A DNA stretch of 64,000 bases from UBA6522 sp965237785 (GTDB lineage Bacteria > Pseudomonadota > Gammaproteobacteria > Steroidobacterales > Rariloculaceae). Position 1 is the first letter of the stretch. Every line of letters begins with the position of its first letter. Made by a program: the position numbers and the translations under genes. The stretch spans positions 1,612,001-1,676,000 of the forward strand of contig OZ250159.1 in assembly GCA_965237785.1 (NCBI GenBank), given 5' to 3'. Under the pieces are notes generated by a model. The model did no database searches. It was not told the origin of the DNA and saw only the letters and a program-made list of their open reading frames with translations. Of this stretch, positions 33,750-43,590 are shown piece by piece.

Positions 33750-34511
33750 ATGGGAATCATCACGCCGAAAAACAAGGCCGTAACCGGGTATCAGGGGCTT
33801 CACCTCTACCACTTCAGCCAGTCCAATTGCTCCATGCGCGTGCGCATGACGCTGGAGGAAAAGGGCCTTGGCGTGGACGAGCCACCATCTGCATCTGCAC
33901 AAGGGCGAGAACATCACCCCCGAATATTTCGGCATCCATCCCAAGGGCCTGGTGCCGACCCTGGTGCACGACGGCGTGGTCATCATCGAGTCGACGGACA
34001 TCATCGACTACCTGGACGAGACGTTTCCGGAACCGCCGCTCAGACCGAACAACGCGGACGCGACGGAAGAGATGGGTCACTGGATGCGCACGGCCGCCGA
34101 CAATCACATTTACGTCAAGACTTACATGTTTGCGAATCGTCTCGGTAAGCGCATGGCCAAGTCCGAAGCCGAACTTGCAAACTATCGCGAACTCCAGGAC
34201 AACGAGGAATTGATCCAGTTCCACGAGGAGAATTCCTCGTCCCGAAGGACTTTCCGCGAACGGGTGTCGCGGGCGACCCAGGTGCTGACCGACTGTTTTG
34301 CCGGCATTGATCGGGCGCTGGACGACCATCGGTGGCTCGTACAGGCGACGCCTTCTCACTCGCCGATATCACCTGGATTCCACTGCACGTAACACTGGAC
34401 AAGGCCGGATTTCCCTTCAGCCGCTTCGCCAACGTGGCGCGCTGGAAGGACGCGATATGGGCGCGTCCCAGCTTCCGCAAAGCGGTACTCGACTGGACCG
34501 GCGCGACATGA
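33750..34511 (+). pseudogene. Glutathione S-transferase family protein, two frameshifts
   Basis: Thioredoxin-fold N-terminal domain: LHLYHFSQSNCSMRVRMTLEEKGL, then a shift near 33871 into WTSHHLHLHKGENITPEYFGIHPKGLVPTLVHDGVVIIESTDIIDYLDETFP, which includes the glutathione-binding P and ES motifs. The helical C-terminal domain continues to DDHRWLV, shifts again near 34342, and ends with GDAFSLADITWIPLHVTLDKAG and WARPSFRKAVLDW. The Ser of SQSNCSMRV would be the catalytic residue. With two single-base corrections the protein is complete (about 250 residues). Confidence 0.85.
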
Positions 34512-34590
34512 CGCGGCCGGCACGCTTCGCTGCCTATCGAAGCGTGCACGCGGCGTCAATGCTACGCCATCGCCGCGGCATTGGCGATCA

Positions 34591-37133
34591 ATGCCTCCGA
34601 CAGAGGGCGCCGCGCAGACCGACGCGATCGAGGAGGTCGTGGTCACGGCGACCACCGGCAGTCGCATTCTCCGCCAGGGGGATTCGCCATCGCCGCTGTC
34701 AGCCTACGACGGCGAAGGGCTGCGGGACTCCGGACTCAGGGATATTCGCGATCTCGTCGGCGTACTGGCGATCAACGCCGGTGCTGAAAACAACTCCGAC
34801 AACCTGACCCAGAACTACACCGTCGGTACGGCCAATATCAATTTACGCGGGCTTGGGGTCGCTTCGACGCTGGTACTGCTGAATGGCAGGCGGCAGGTGC
34901 TCTCCGCCGTGCAGACGGACGACGGGTCGAGTTTCGTCGATCTCGCGGCGCTGGTTCCCATGCTTGCGGTGGAACGGGTGGAGATCCTCAAGGACGGGGC
35001 CGCCGCGATCTACGGCTCCGAAGCGGTCGCGGGCGTCGCCAATTTCATCACCCGGCGGGGATTCGAAGGCGTCGAATTGCAGGCGGAATACCGTAGCCGC
35101 GCGGGTGACGGGTCACAGGACGACGTCACCCTCGATGGCGTGGTAGGCGGCGCGATCGGCAACGGCGGTGAGTTCCTGTTGGCCGCGAGCTATCTCGATC
35201 GAAGCAGCCTCGTGCTGACCGAGGTGGATTGGCTCCGCCCGGCCACCAGCGGCTTCGGCAATCCCGGCAGCTTCAATGTCCCGTCGCTGGGGCGTACCGT
35301 GGCCGATCCCGAGTGCGAACGTTACGACGGCCTGCTGCAGAACCTGCTTGGCGGCGGCACGATCTGCCGTTTCGACTACGGGCCGCAGCTAACGGCGGTC
35401 CCCAACGAGCAACGCGCGCAGGCCTGGGGCCGCGTCGATTGGTCGTGGGTCGGCGCAACGGAATTGTGGGCGGAGTTCGGTTACGCCCGAAACGACATCA
35501 ACCGCGACGTATCGCCCAGCTTCCCGGTCCTCAACACACCCCTGGTGCCGGCGAACAACCCCGGCAATTACTTTGGCGAAGACGTCTGGTTCCAGGGCCG
35601 GCCCTATGGCTACGGGCAACCGCGCGAAGTGAACTACTACCAGCACGACACCGCCCGAATCGCGCTCGGCGTCCAGGGCCGTTTCCTGGGTCCGCTTCCT
35701 GGGATGTCTCGGTGGTACACGGGGTCAACGACGCGCTCCTCAATCCGCGCGATGTCATCGCCGCCAACTTCCAGGCGGCCTTGATGGGATTCGGGGGCCG
35801 CGATTGCGATACCAGCCCAACCGCGCCGGCACCGCCGGTGCCCGGTGCGGGCGGCTGCCTGTTTTTCAATCCCTTCAGTTCCAACTTTGCCGCGCAGCCA
35901 GACGATGCGCGCTTCAACTCTCCGGAACTGCGCGACTTCATCATCGGCGACTACTTCGGCGACGGCGAGTCGCATCTCACCACGCTTGAAGCCAACGTCA
36001 CCGGCGACCTGCGCCGCGGTGGCTACGCCGTCGGCTTGCAGTTACGGGATCAAAGCCTGGATTTCGCATACGACTCCGTCGCGCGCCAAGACGGCTTCGC
36101 GTTCCTTATCGGCAATTCCAACTTCGCCGCCGAAGACGAGGTCGCCGCCGCCTACGGCGAACTCTGGCTGCCGCTCGCCGACCGGTTCGATCTCACAGGA
36201 GCGTTACGCTACGAAGACTATGGCTCGGGCACCGGCGACACACTGGACCCGAAGCTGACGCTGCTGTTCCGCGCCAGCGAAGCGTTCTCGCTGCGCAGTT
36301 CGTACAGCACGTCGTTCCGGGCGCCCTCCCCCTTCCAGACCCGGGGCGTACAGACCAACTTCACCAACATCGTCGATCACGACGGATCCAGAACGTTCGC
36401 AGGGCGTCGAACCGTCGGCGACCCGCGGTTGCAGCCGGAAACTTCCAGCGCATTCAACGTCGGCGGCACATGGCAGCGCGACGAGCGCTGGACGCTCAAC
36501 GCCGACTGGTGGCGGTATTCATTTGAAGACGTCCTGCGCAAGGAAAACGCCCAGGCGATCGTCAACGCCGATCCGTTCGACCCGCGCGTCGAACGCACCT
36601 CGGCGGGCACTATCTCAATCGTCAATGTGGCCTATATAAACGCCGACCGGATCGAGACTTCCGGCATCGACCTGTCCGCTCACACCAACGTCGAAGTCGG
36701 CGGCGGCGCCTTGAGCGCCTGGATGGAGGCGACCTGGCTGCTGAGCTATGACGTGACCAACGCCGGGGTCGCAGTCGATGGACTGGGAAAACTGAACCGT
36801 GCCAACGTCGGTGCGCCCAATCAGCGTTTACGTGCGGCTGCCGGCGCAAGCTGGACACGCAACGCTTTTCAGATCAACGCCCTGGCGCGGCATGTGGGAA
36901 CCTACGAAGACGATGCCGGCGGTGCGATCGGCGGCTTCACGACACTGGACGCGAGCACCCGATGGATGCTCCCCGACCTGCTCGGCACTGGCACCGAAGC
37001 GTCGGTCACGCTGGGCACCGCCAACCTGCTGGACGAAGACCCACCCTATGTGGACATCGCCGGCAGCTATGACCCCCGCTCCGCCGACCCTCGCGGCCGG
37101 AGAGTGTACCTTTCCCTGGGCCTCAAGCTATAG
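34591..37133 (+). pseudogene. TonB-dependent receptor with a frameshift
   Basis: The plug is well preserved: TDAIEEVVVTATTGSRILRQGDSP, TANINLRGLGVASTLVLLNGRRQ, AVERVEILKDGAAAIYGSEAVAGVANFIT. Near 35690 the frame breaks and the barrel resumes one frame over (SWDVSVVHGVNDALLNPRDV) to a normal end (RRVYLSLGLKL). The signal peptide seems to lie in yet another frame just upstream (YAIAAALAINAS, around 34560-34605), so a second shift is likely. The receptor type (NxRGLGxxxTLVLLNGRR) differs from the other intact receptors and is the same subtype as the broken one at 31356. Confidence 0.87.
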
Positions 37134-37226
37134 GGAAACCAACGCCCCGGGATTCTGAGCCGAGCCCGCCGGCGCTCGGGAAACGGCAGGCAATGCACGG
37201 TGGGGCATCAGTGAGAAGAAACTACG

Positions 37227-38684
37227 CTACCGGCTGCCGCGCAACTCGCGGATCTGCTCCTTCAGGCTCCGGTACTCGGCGTCCTCACGCCCGGACAGGC
37301 GATCCTCGAGAAGGTTCTCGTACTCGAAGGGATCTTCGTGCAGGTCATAGAACTCTTCCCGGCCTTCGAAACGCAGGAGCTTATACCGCGAATTTCGCAT
37401 GGCGTAGTCTGCGGTTTCGACACCGCCAAAGCCCCCGAAGAACTCATCCGCGTATATCCACTCGCGTGCGGACGGGCCGCCCGGATCCGACAATACCGGC
37501 AGAAAGCTGACCGAGTCGTGAGTCACATCCGGGGGGACAGCCGCTTCAGGATCGACGCCGGCCATCTCCATGACCGTCGCGAACAGATCCGTCGAATTGA
37601 CCAGGGCCTCGGAGACACCGCCCCCCGCCACGCCGGGTCCGGTAACGATCAAGGGCACGTTGACGCCGCCCTCGTAGATCGTGCCCTTGGCTCGGTCGGG
37701 CCGGACCGGCGGGCTCACCACCGGGCCGTAGGTGCCATTGTCGCCCATGAAAATGACGTAGGTATTCTCGCGCACGCCCGGGTCGAGAGCCGCGAGCAAC
37801 CGGCCGATCTGTGTATCCATGGCCTCCATCATCGCCGCGAAGGCGGGATGCCAACTTTCCTCGGGCATGGCATCGGGATCCACATGGGAGTAGTCGGACT
37901 GCAAATGCTCGTCCGGCGGCATATGCAGGGGCGTATGCCCCAGATTGAATGCAAACCACAAAAACCAGGGATTGTCCCCTTGCCGATCCAGCCAGGCGAT
38001 GGCGTCGTCGACCTTGTCCGCCGGCGTATAACCGACCTTATCCATGACCTCGCCGTCGACGACCTTGTTCCAGGCAAAGAACGATTCCGGTCCGCCGCCC
38101 ATCAGACCCGCGAAATGATCGAATCCGGCCAGGTTGGGGTGGTCCGTCCAGCCATTGCCTTCGCCGGCCAGATGCCATTTGCCGATGGCCGCGGTCGCGT
38201 ATCCAGGTTCCGCGCCGGCCTTGAGCGCCGTTGGCAGGGTGAACTCATCGGGGAGGAGATAGGGCCGCGGCAATGCGCGGTCCGCAGCCGACGCTGCGTT
38301 GGGCATACCCGAGGTTTCGGCGGGTGCCCATGAGGGTATTTCCGGGGGCTCCGGCATGGGTCCGCCGCCCACCGGCCGGCCGATGCCGGTGCGGAAACCG
38401 TAGCGGCCCGTCAACACCGTGGCGCGAGTCGGCGAACAGACGGGCTGGGCCCAGAAATTGGTGAACCGCACGCCGTCGCGAGCGAGGTCGTCAAGCGCGG
38501 CGGTGGCGGGCGGTTGCTCGCTCAGCCCATAGGATGCAAGCGTGTCCACGCCCATGTCGTCGCCGATGATGAGCAGAATGTTGGGTGCGGCATTTGCCCC
38601 AGTCCACAAGATTGCCAAGAGGAAACCGGCTGCCGCCGGAATTGCTCGGACGATTGTTGGGCTTTTCGGGGTCGTGCTGTTCAT
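37227..38684 (-). CDS. Type I sulfatase, exported
   Basis: Periplasmic or secreted sulfate-ester hydrolase of about 485 residues. The ATG at 38684 opens a signal peptide ending at ANA. Metal and active-site elements: NILLIIGDDMG (two Asp metal ligands), CSPTR with the Cys (residue 83) that is converted to formylglycine, AIGKWHLAG, and the second metal site FMGDNGTYG. The C-terminal subdomain has REWIYADEF and YAMRNSRYKLLRF. A maturase is not in the window. Substrate is unknown. It is divergent from the DUF6152/partner pair at 38958-40202, which is followed by the UxaA-type lyase genes. Confidence 0.93.
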   Translation of the reverse strand: MNSTTPKSPTIVRAIPAAAGFLLAILWTGANAAPNILLIIGDDMGVDTLASYGLSEQPPATAALDDLARDGVRFTNFWAQPVCSPTRATVLTGRYGFRTGIGRPVGGGPMPEPPEIPSWAPAETSGMPNAASAADRALPRPYLLPDEFTLPTALKAGAEPGYATAAIGKWHLAGEGNGWTDHPNLAGFDHFAGLMGGGPESFFAWNKVVDGEVMDKVGYTPADKVDDAIAWLDRQGDNPWFLWFAFNLGHTPLHMPPDEHLQSDYSHVDPDAMPEESWHPAFAAMMEAMDTQIGRLLAALDPGVRENTYVIFMGDNGTYGPVVSPPVRPDRAKGTIYEGGVNVPLIVTGPGVAGGGVSEALVNSTDLFATVMEMAGVDPEAAVPPDVTHDSVSFLPVLSDPGGPSAREWIYADEFFGGFGGVETADYAMRNSRYKLLRFEGREEFYDLHEDPFEYENLLEDRLSGREDAEYRSLKEQIRELRGSR

Positions 38685-38957
38685 GGCCAATCAGTGTACT
38701 CCAGCGAGTCGAGAGACCGACGATTGTCGCATAAGCCAATCGCATCGCGGGGCGATGAAAAGTCATTCGGGGATCGGTAGCGACGACAATGGCAACTCGA
38801 TAGAATGACGTGAGCAAGTGGACTGGTATCATGTGCGCTGACAGCTATTGTGCGCTGGTAGCTGTCTCCCGGCCCGAAACCCGCACCCTTTTGGGCGGCC
38901 GTGGCATGCGGGGGTCGCGGAACGCGCGTGGATGCTTTGCTTCTGGAGTAACGACAC

Positions 38958-39332
38958 ATGCAGAAAACCGCCATTTATTTGTTGGCCGCGGTATTGGCCA
39001 GTGCTTCCGCCTTCGCACATCACGGTCGAGCATCCTATTCCACGGATGTCATTACGCTCGACGCGACGGTGACGGAGTTCAGGTTCGTGAATCCTCACGT
39101 ACAGATCTATTTCGATATCATCAATGCCGCGGGCGAGATCGAGCCCTGGCAGGGGGAACTCACCGCGCCAAACAAGCTGGCGCGGGGCGGTTGGACGAAG
39201 AACACGCTGCAACCGGGAGACGAGATCCGGATCACCGGTCGCGCGGCAAGGAACAACGGGCATTCAGTGGCGATCAACGAAATCATCATGCCCGACGGCG
39301 AATCGATCCCGCTGTGGGAAGTATTGGACTGA
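38958..39332 (+). CDS. DUF6152 family exported protein
   Basis: 124 residues; ATG with GGAG nine bases upstream. The signal peptide ends ASAFA, leaving HHGRASYSTD at the mature N-terminus. The family core is intact: ATVTEFRFVNPHVQIYFDI (NPH histidine at mature position 27), GEIEPWQGELTAPNKLARGGWTKNTLQPGDEIRITGRAARNNG and a closing IIMPDGESIPLW. The partner gene starts 75 bases downstream. Possible N-terminal metal site as in the other copies; function unknown. Confidence 0.85.
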   Translation: MQKTAIYLLAAVLASASAFAHHGRASYSTDVITLDATVTEFRFVNPHVQIYFDIINAAGEIEPWQGELTAPNKLARGGWTKNTLQPGDEIRITGRAARNNGHSVAINEIIMPDGESIPLWEVLD

Positions 39333-39407
39333 ATGGAAACACCGCCAGGCCGCATGGCTCGCCGATGTGCGTAGCGACGGCGGATTCCGGGAACAGGAGA
39401 TAGTTTG

Positions 39408-40202
39408 ATGGACCGAGCAACTTGTTCGACCTTGGCATTGTTGACGGCCCTTGGTTTCTCGGGAGCCGCCGTCGCCCAGTTTGGGACGGGATCCCCCGTC
39501 AACGCGGAAGCCCTGGAGAACGGTCCCGCGCCTGCGCGCGACCTGACGGGTGTATGGACCCGTATCAGCCCGCAGGGCGCGTTCCGCAGCGGCGCCACCT
39601 GGACCCCCGAACCACCGAAGCTCACGGCCTGGGGTGAAGAGCGCTTCGCCTCCGCGAGAAATTCCAACGCGGGAGGATTCTCGCTTGCGGAGACCAACGA
39701 TCCGGTACTCACGCGTTGCTATCCGCCCGGCGTGCCGCGGGTGTACTTCCACCCCTACCCCTTCGAAGTCGTGTACACGGATACGCAGATGATCATGCTC
39801 TACGAGTACGATCACACGATCCGTCGAATCTTCACCGACGGGCGCGAGCATCCCGAGGATCCGGTCCTGCTATGGCTGGGCAATTCCATCGGCCACTGGG
39901 AGGACGACACCACGTTCGTCGTCACCACCGTGGGTATCGACGAACGCACCTGGATGGACAGGTCAGGCTACCAGCACAGCGATCAACTCAAGGTTACTGA
40001 AGTCTTTCGCCGAATCGACAAGCTGAATCTGGAAATCGACATCACGCTGGATGACCCCATTGCGCTCGCCGAGCCCTGGGTGGCGGAGACACTCTACTAT
40101 CGGTTTGCGCCATTGCACTGGGAGTTGAGTGAAATCAGTTGCTCAGGCGACTATCTCGACTTCAGTGCGTTCGAGAGCTTCCTCGAGGAAGGCGACGAAT
40201 AG
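39408..40202 (+). CDS. Exported partner-family protein
   Basis: About 264 residues; the ATG at 39408 follows AGGAGATAG. After a signal peptide ending VAQ the family features appear in order: DLTGVWTRI, LTAWGEERF, DPVLTRCYPPGVPRVYFHPYPFEVVY, MIMLYEYDHTIRRIFTDGREH, LGNSIGHWEDDTTFVVTTVG, KVTEVFRRIDKLNLEIDITLDDPIALAEPWVAE and a late Cys (ISCSG). The block GxSxGHWExDTxVVxT with the following D-P-x-x-x-x-x-P-W element defines the family. Known relatives are simply hypothetical proteins; a beta-rich lipocalin-like fold is a guess. It lies between DUF6152 and the UxaA-type lyase genes on the same strand. Confidence 0.78.
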   Translation: MDRATCSTLALLTALGFSGAAVAQFGTGSPVNAEALENGPAPARDLTGVWTRISPQGAFRSGATWTPEPPKLTAWGEERFASARNSNAGGFSLAETNDPVLTRCYPPGVPRVYFHPYPFEVVYTDTQMIMLYEYDHTIRRIFTDGREHPEDPVLLWLGNSIGHWEDDTTFVVTTVGIDERTWMDRSGYQHSDQLKVTEVFRRIDKLNLEIDITLDDPIALAEPWVAETLYYRFAPLHWELSEISCSGDYLDFSAFESFLEEGDE

Positions 40203-40286
40203 CGCGCATATCTCGCCGATGCGCATATCTCTGCGATGTGCGTGGCGAGGGCGTCGAGACAGGCGGGTTACAAGGAGGAGCCAAGG

Positions 40287-40574
40287 GTGAGTATTCCGCA
40301 TTTGCTGGTCCACAACCGGCGCGACAACGTAGGCGTGATCGTGGTAGAGGGCGTGCAAGCGGGCACGGAACTTCTGGCGGTGGTCACGGAGGACAACAGC
40401 GATTTCACGATCACCACGCACCATGACGTGCCCATCGGTCACAAGGTTGCCCTGACCGATCTGTCCGAGGGCGAAACCGCGATCAAATACGGCGTGGATA
40501 TCGGTCGTATGGTCGCCGACACAAAGAAGGGCGAACACGTCCACACCCATAACTTGAAGACGAAACGATGGTAG
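40287..40574 (+). CDS. UxaA family lyase, small (SAF-domain) subunit; candidate SuyA
   Basis: 95 residues. GTG start at 40287 with AAGGAGGAG six bases upstream; an upstream ATG has no such site. It is an SAF domain: IPHLLVHNRRDNVGVIVVEGVQAGTELLAVV, DVPIGHKVALTDLSEGETAIKYGVDIGRMVAD and the typical end GEHVHTHNLKTKRW. In altronate and galactarate dehydratases this domain is fused or split from the catalytic part. The split form with a large subunit beginning GYRRENGRVGVRNH is seen in (2R)-sulfolactate sulfo-lyase (SuyAB), which releases sulfite. A sulfatase next door would suit that, but sugar-acid dehydration cannot be excluded. Confidence 0.8.
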   Translation: MSIPHLLVHNRRDNVGVIVVEGVQAGTELLAVVTEDNSDFTITTHHDVPIGHKVALTDLSEGETAIKYGVDIGRMVADTKKGEHVHTHNLKTKRW

Positions 40575-41755
40575 GTGCGGAAATGACTGCGAATGGCACA
40601 TTTTTCGGTTACCGGCGCGAGAACGGCCGCGTCGGAGTACGTAACCACGTGGCGATCCTGCCCGTGGACGATATTTCGAACGCCGCCTGCGAGGCGGTGG
40701 CGAACAACATCCACGGCACCATTGCCCTGCCCCATGCATACGGCCGGCTGCAATTCGGTGAAGACCTGGATCTTCACTTCCGAACCATGATCGGTACCGG
40801 CGCGAACCCGAATGTGGCTGCCTGCGTGGTAATCGGGATCGAGCCCGGCTGGACACAGCAGATCGCCGACGGCATCGCCGCCACGGGAAAGCCCACGGCG
40901 AGTTTCTCCATCGAGCAGCACGGCGACATCGAAACCATCGCCACGGCATCGCGCCAGGCGAAGGAATTCGTACACAGGACCTCCGGGCAGCAGCGCGAGC
41001 CCTGCGATGTTTCCGAACTCTGGGTGGCGGCAAAGTGCGGCGAATCCGATACCACCACCGGCCTGGCATCCTGCCCGGCGGTGGGCCATATGTATGACAC
41101 CTGGGTTCCAAAGGGCATTTACGGTTGTTTCGGCGAGACGACCGAGATAACCGGTGCGGAACAACTCTGCGCGGCGCGGGCCGCGACACCGGAGATCGGC
41201 GAGAAATTCCTGCGGACCTGGCAGGCCTACCAGGACGATGTGGTCGAGCCCTACAAGACTTCAGACCTGTCCGACAGCCAACCCACCAAGGGCAATATCG
41301 CCGGCGGGCTGACAACCATTGAGGAAAAGGCCATGGGCAACCTTGAGAAGATCGGCAAGAAGGTCAGTTATATCGACGTGCTCGAACCCGCCGAAGCGCC
41401 GGAACGCGGGCCGGGCCTGTATTTCATGGATACGTCGTCGGCCGCGGCGGAATGCAATACCCTGCAGGCGGCGGCGGGCTACGTCGTGCACTGCTTCCCC
41501 ACGGGCCAGGGCAACATCGTCGGCAACCCGATCATGCCGGTCATCAAGATCACCGGGAATCCGCGCACGGTGCGCACCATGGGCGAGCATATCGATGTGG
41601 ACGTCTCAGGTGTCGTGCGCCGGGAGATAACCATCGCCCAGGCGGGCGAGGCGCTCATGGAGATGATCGTCGAGACGGCCAACGGGCGGCTTACGGCGGC
41701 GGAAGCGCTGGGTCATAACGAATTCGTCATGACCAAGCTTTATCGCAGCGCCTGA
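40568..41755 (+). CDS. UxaA family lyase, large subunit; candidate SuyB
   Basis: 395 residues, overlapping the small subunit by 7 bases (ATGGTAG); an ATG at 40583 with AGGTGCGGAA before it is an alternative start. The sequence opens FFGYRRENGRVGVRNHVAILPVDD and carries ALPHAYGRLQFG, IGTGANPNVAACVVIGIEPGW, conserved cysteines in KCGESD, ASCPAVGH and GCFGETTE, and FPTGQGNIVGNPIMPVIKITGNP. These cysteines are where an iron or Fe-S centre would sit. The N-terminal region fits SuyB-type sulfolactate lyases better, in my recollection, than altronate dehydratase, but a tree is needed. Both subunits probably share an mRNA with the DUF6152 and partner genes upstream. Confidence 0.82.
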   Translation: MVGAEMTANGTFFGYRRENGRVGVRNHVAILPVDDISNAACEAVANNIHGTIALPHAYGRLQFGEDLDLHFRTMIGTGANPNVAACVVIGIEPGWTQQIADGIAATGKPTASFSIEQHGDIETIATASRQAKEFVHRTSGQQREPCDVSELWVAAKCGESDTTTGLASCPAVGHMYDTWVPKGIYGCFGETTEITGAEQLCAARAATPEIGEKFLRTWQAYQDDVVEPYKTSDLSDSQPTKGNIAGGLTTIEEKAMGNLEKIGKKVSYIDVLEPAEAPERGPGLYFMDTSSAAAECNTLQAAAGYVVHCFPTGQGNIVGNPIMPVIKITGNPRTVRTMGEHIDVDVSGVVRREITIAQAGEALMEMIVETANGRLTAAEALGHNEFVMTKLYRSA

Positions 41756-41858
41756 CCCCGACCTACGCCTGCGAACGAATAGCGCCCGGGGATTGCATTT
41801 GCCCGCGCCGTGGGCGAGGAGCGAGCCAGGGACGGCGAGTGGCGCGGAAACGTCGTGA

Positions 41859-42545
41859 TCAGCGCGCGGGCAACGCGGGTACGTCGTCCCCGGATCCCGG
41901 GACCGGCGTGCGGGCCGTATTCATGACCATGGCCAGCAGCGTGTAGTAGCCGATGATGCCGATCGTGTCGATGACGCCTCGTTCGCCGAACATCGCAACC
42001 GCACGCGCGTACGTCGCGTCGCTGACCTGCTTGTCTCGATTGAGTTCGGTAAAGAGATCGTAGAGGGCGCTTTCCGCCTCCGGGAGATTCTCCGGAACGC
42101 GACCTTCGGCCACCGCATTCACCGTGGCCGGCTCGACCCCGGCTTCAAGCGCGATGCGGTAATGGGCATACCACTCGTATTGCTGGCTCCACTCCCTGGC
42201 GGTGAGAAGAATCAGGAATTCGCTCAGCCGTGGCGGCAAACTGGTGTTGTAGCGCAGATAGTCGCCCATGGCGCGTGCCCGGCGCAGGACCTCGGGACTG
42301 CGCAACAACGGTATCCATGGTCCGCGTGGTGCAATTCCTCGCACTTCTTGCAGTTCCGCGACCGCGGCCGCCTGGTCGGCGGCCAGGTTCTCGGCTGGAA
42401 TCGGCGGCATGCGGTCCTGGCTCCACCCCGGAACTCCGAAGCCGAGCCCCAGTGCTATCGCCACCGTCACGCGCGCGGTGGCGCGGCAGCGCGGGCGGTC
42501 CGGAAACGCCCGCGGAGGTCGAACCTCCGTTGCTCTTGAGTCCAT
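41859..42545 (-). CDS. Exported carboxymuconolactone decarboxylase-like protein
   Basis: About 228 residues. The start at 42545 (MDSRATEVRPP) follows GGGGTG and precedes a signal-like hydrophobic stretch (ATARVTVAIALGLGFGVPGWSQ). The all-helical domain has LPPRLSEFLILLTAREWSQQYEWYAHYRIALEAGVEPATVNAVAEG and a C-terminal FGERGVIDTIGIIGYYTLLAMVMNT, typical of the CMD/AhpD superfamily. The C-x-x-C pair used by peroxidase members is absent, so activity would be of another kind. Signal-bearing CMD proteins are uncommon. It lies 53 bases downstream of a DUF4159 gene on the same strand. Confidence 0.82.
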   Translation of the reverse strand: MDSRATEVRPPRAFPDRPRCRATARVTVAIALGLGFGVPGWSQDRMPPIPAENLAADQAAAVAELQEVRGIAPRGPWIPLLRSPEVLRRARAMGDYLRYNTSLPPRLSEFLILLTAREWSQQYEWYAHYRIALEAGVEPATVNAVAEGRVPENLPEAESALYDLFTELNRDKQVSDATYARAVAMFGERGVIDTIGIIGYYTLLAMVMNTARTPVPGSGDDVPALPAR

Positions 42546-42598
42546 GTTTTCACCCCGCAACGAGCCCGAACCCGCAGCGATAGCGCTGCTTCGACGGC

Positions 42599-43393
42599 TC
42601 AATGGGTCATCGAGTAGATCAGGTAATTCACCGCGAAGCGATACGCCAATGCCGTCATGGGCTCCGGATACCACGGGTCGTCCGCGTGTTCCCAGGCGTC
42701 GCCCATGTCCATGTTGAAGTTGATCGCAACCATCAGCCGCCCGTCTTCGTCGAAGATACCCCGCCAGTGAGGCACCGTACCGGCCCGATTCCCGCCTCGA
42801 CCGGGGATCTGGGTACGCTGATCCAGATCGTAGAGAACGTGCAATAACGGGTGGGATTCATGGAGTTCCAGAATCGGGCGATCGGGAAACACGCGCCGCA
42901 TGGATTCATTGAAAATGTACCACTCGGTCTCGCCCCAGAAATCATCCACCATCAGGAAACCGCCCCGGTCGAGATATTCCCTGAGCAGCGCGGCCTCCGG
43001 GTCGCTGAGTTCCCATTGCCCGACTTCCACCGCGTATAGCCACGGATAGTCGAAAACGCGCTCGTCGTCGAGCGTGATCAGGCGGCCGCCGTCCCCGTAG
43101 TAATCCACGACCTGCCCGTCCACGCGAGTCAATCGCGTCACGCCCTGCATGAGGTGGTACTCGGCGTCCGCGTAGTCCGTACTCCAAGCCCCGCCGCGTC
43201 CGCCCCAGCCGCCGCGCCGACTGTAGGCCGAGTTTCTGTAAACGAGTCTCGCGAAATGAAATTCAGCCGTGGGGCCGCCTTCTATCCGGGAATCTCCCGT
43301 CTGGCCGACCGCGGTGTTCACCCACCCGCAAGCAGCCATCGCGATTCCACCGAGGATCGGAATTCCAGCACGCATACACTGGCGGATTTTCAT
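42599..43393 (-). CDS. DUF4159 domain exported protein
   Basis: About 264 residues, exported: the ATG at 43393 follows GGGAG and opens a signal sequence ending AVGQ. DUF4159 features: FHFARLVYRNS, WSTDYADAEYHLMQGVTRLT, RLITLDDERVFDYPWLYAVEVGQWELSDPEAALLREYLDRGGFLMVDDFWG, and EWYIFNESMRRVFPDRPILELHESHPLLHVLYDL. Family function unknown; the fold is thought to resemble glutamine-amidotransferase-like sugar-binding domains. An RRGGWGGRGGAW loop is unusually Gly/Arg-rich. Divergent from the sulfatase at 43591. Confidence 0.85.
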   Translation of the reverse strand: MKIRQCMRAGIPILGGIAMAACGWVNTAVGQTGDSRIEGGPTAEFHFARLVYRNSAYSRRGGWGGRGGAWSTDYADAEYHLMQGVTRLTRVDGQVVDYYGDGGRLITLDDERVFDYPWLYAVEVGQWELSDPEAALLREYLDRGGFLMVDDFWGETEWYIFNESMRRVFPDRPILELHESHPLLHVLYDLDQRTQIPGRGGNRAGTVPHWRGIFDEDGRLMVAINFNMDMGDAWEHADDPWYPEPMTALAYRFAVNYLIYSMTH

Positions 43394-43590
43394 TGCGGCA
43401 CTCCCACATCCCGTCATGGACTGGCGTCCCGCGATTATGACACTCATCTTCGGCCGGGCCAAAAATACCCTGCGAAGCCGGCTAATCTACCTCTGGGACC
43501 CGGCCGGACGAGCTCGCCCATCTCCAGTGGCGGCCGTCGTCCGGGAAAGTAAATTACAATGCGAGCGCCACACACTACAATGGATTGCTC

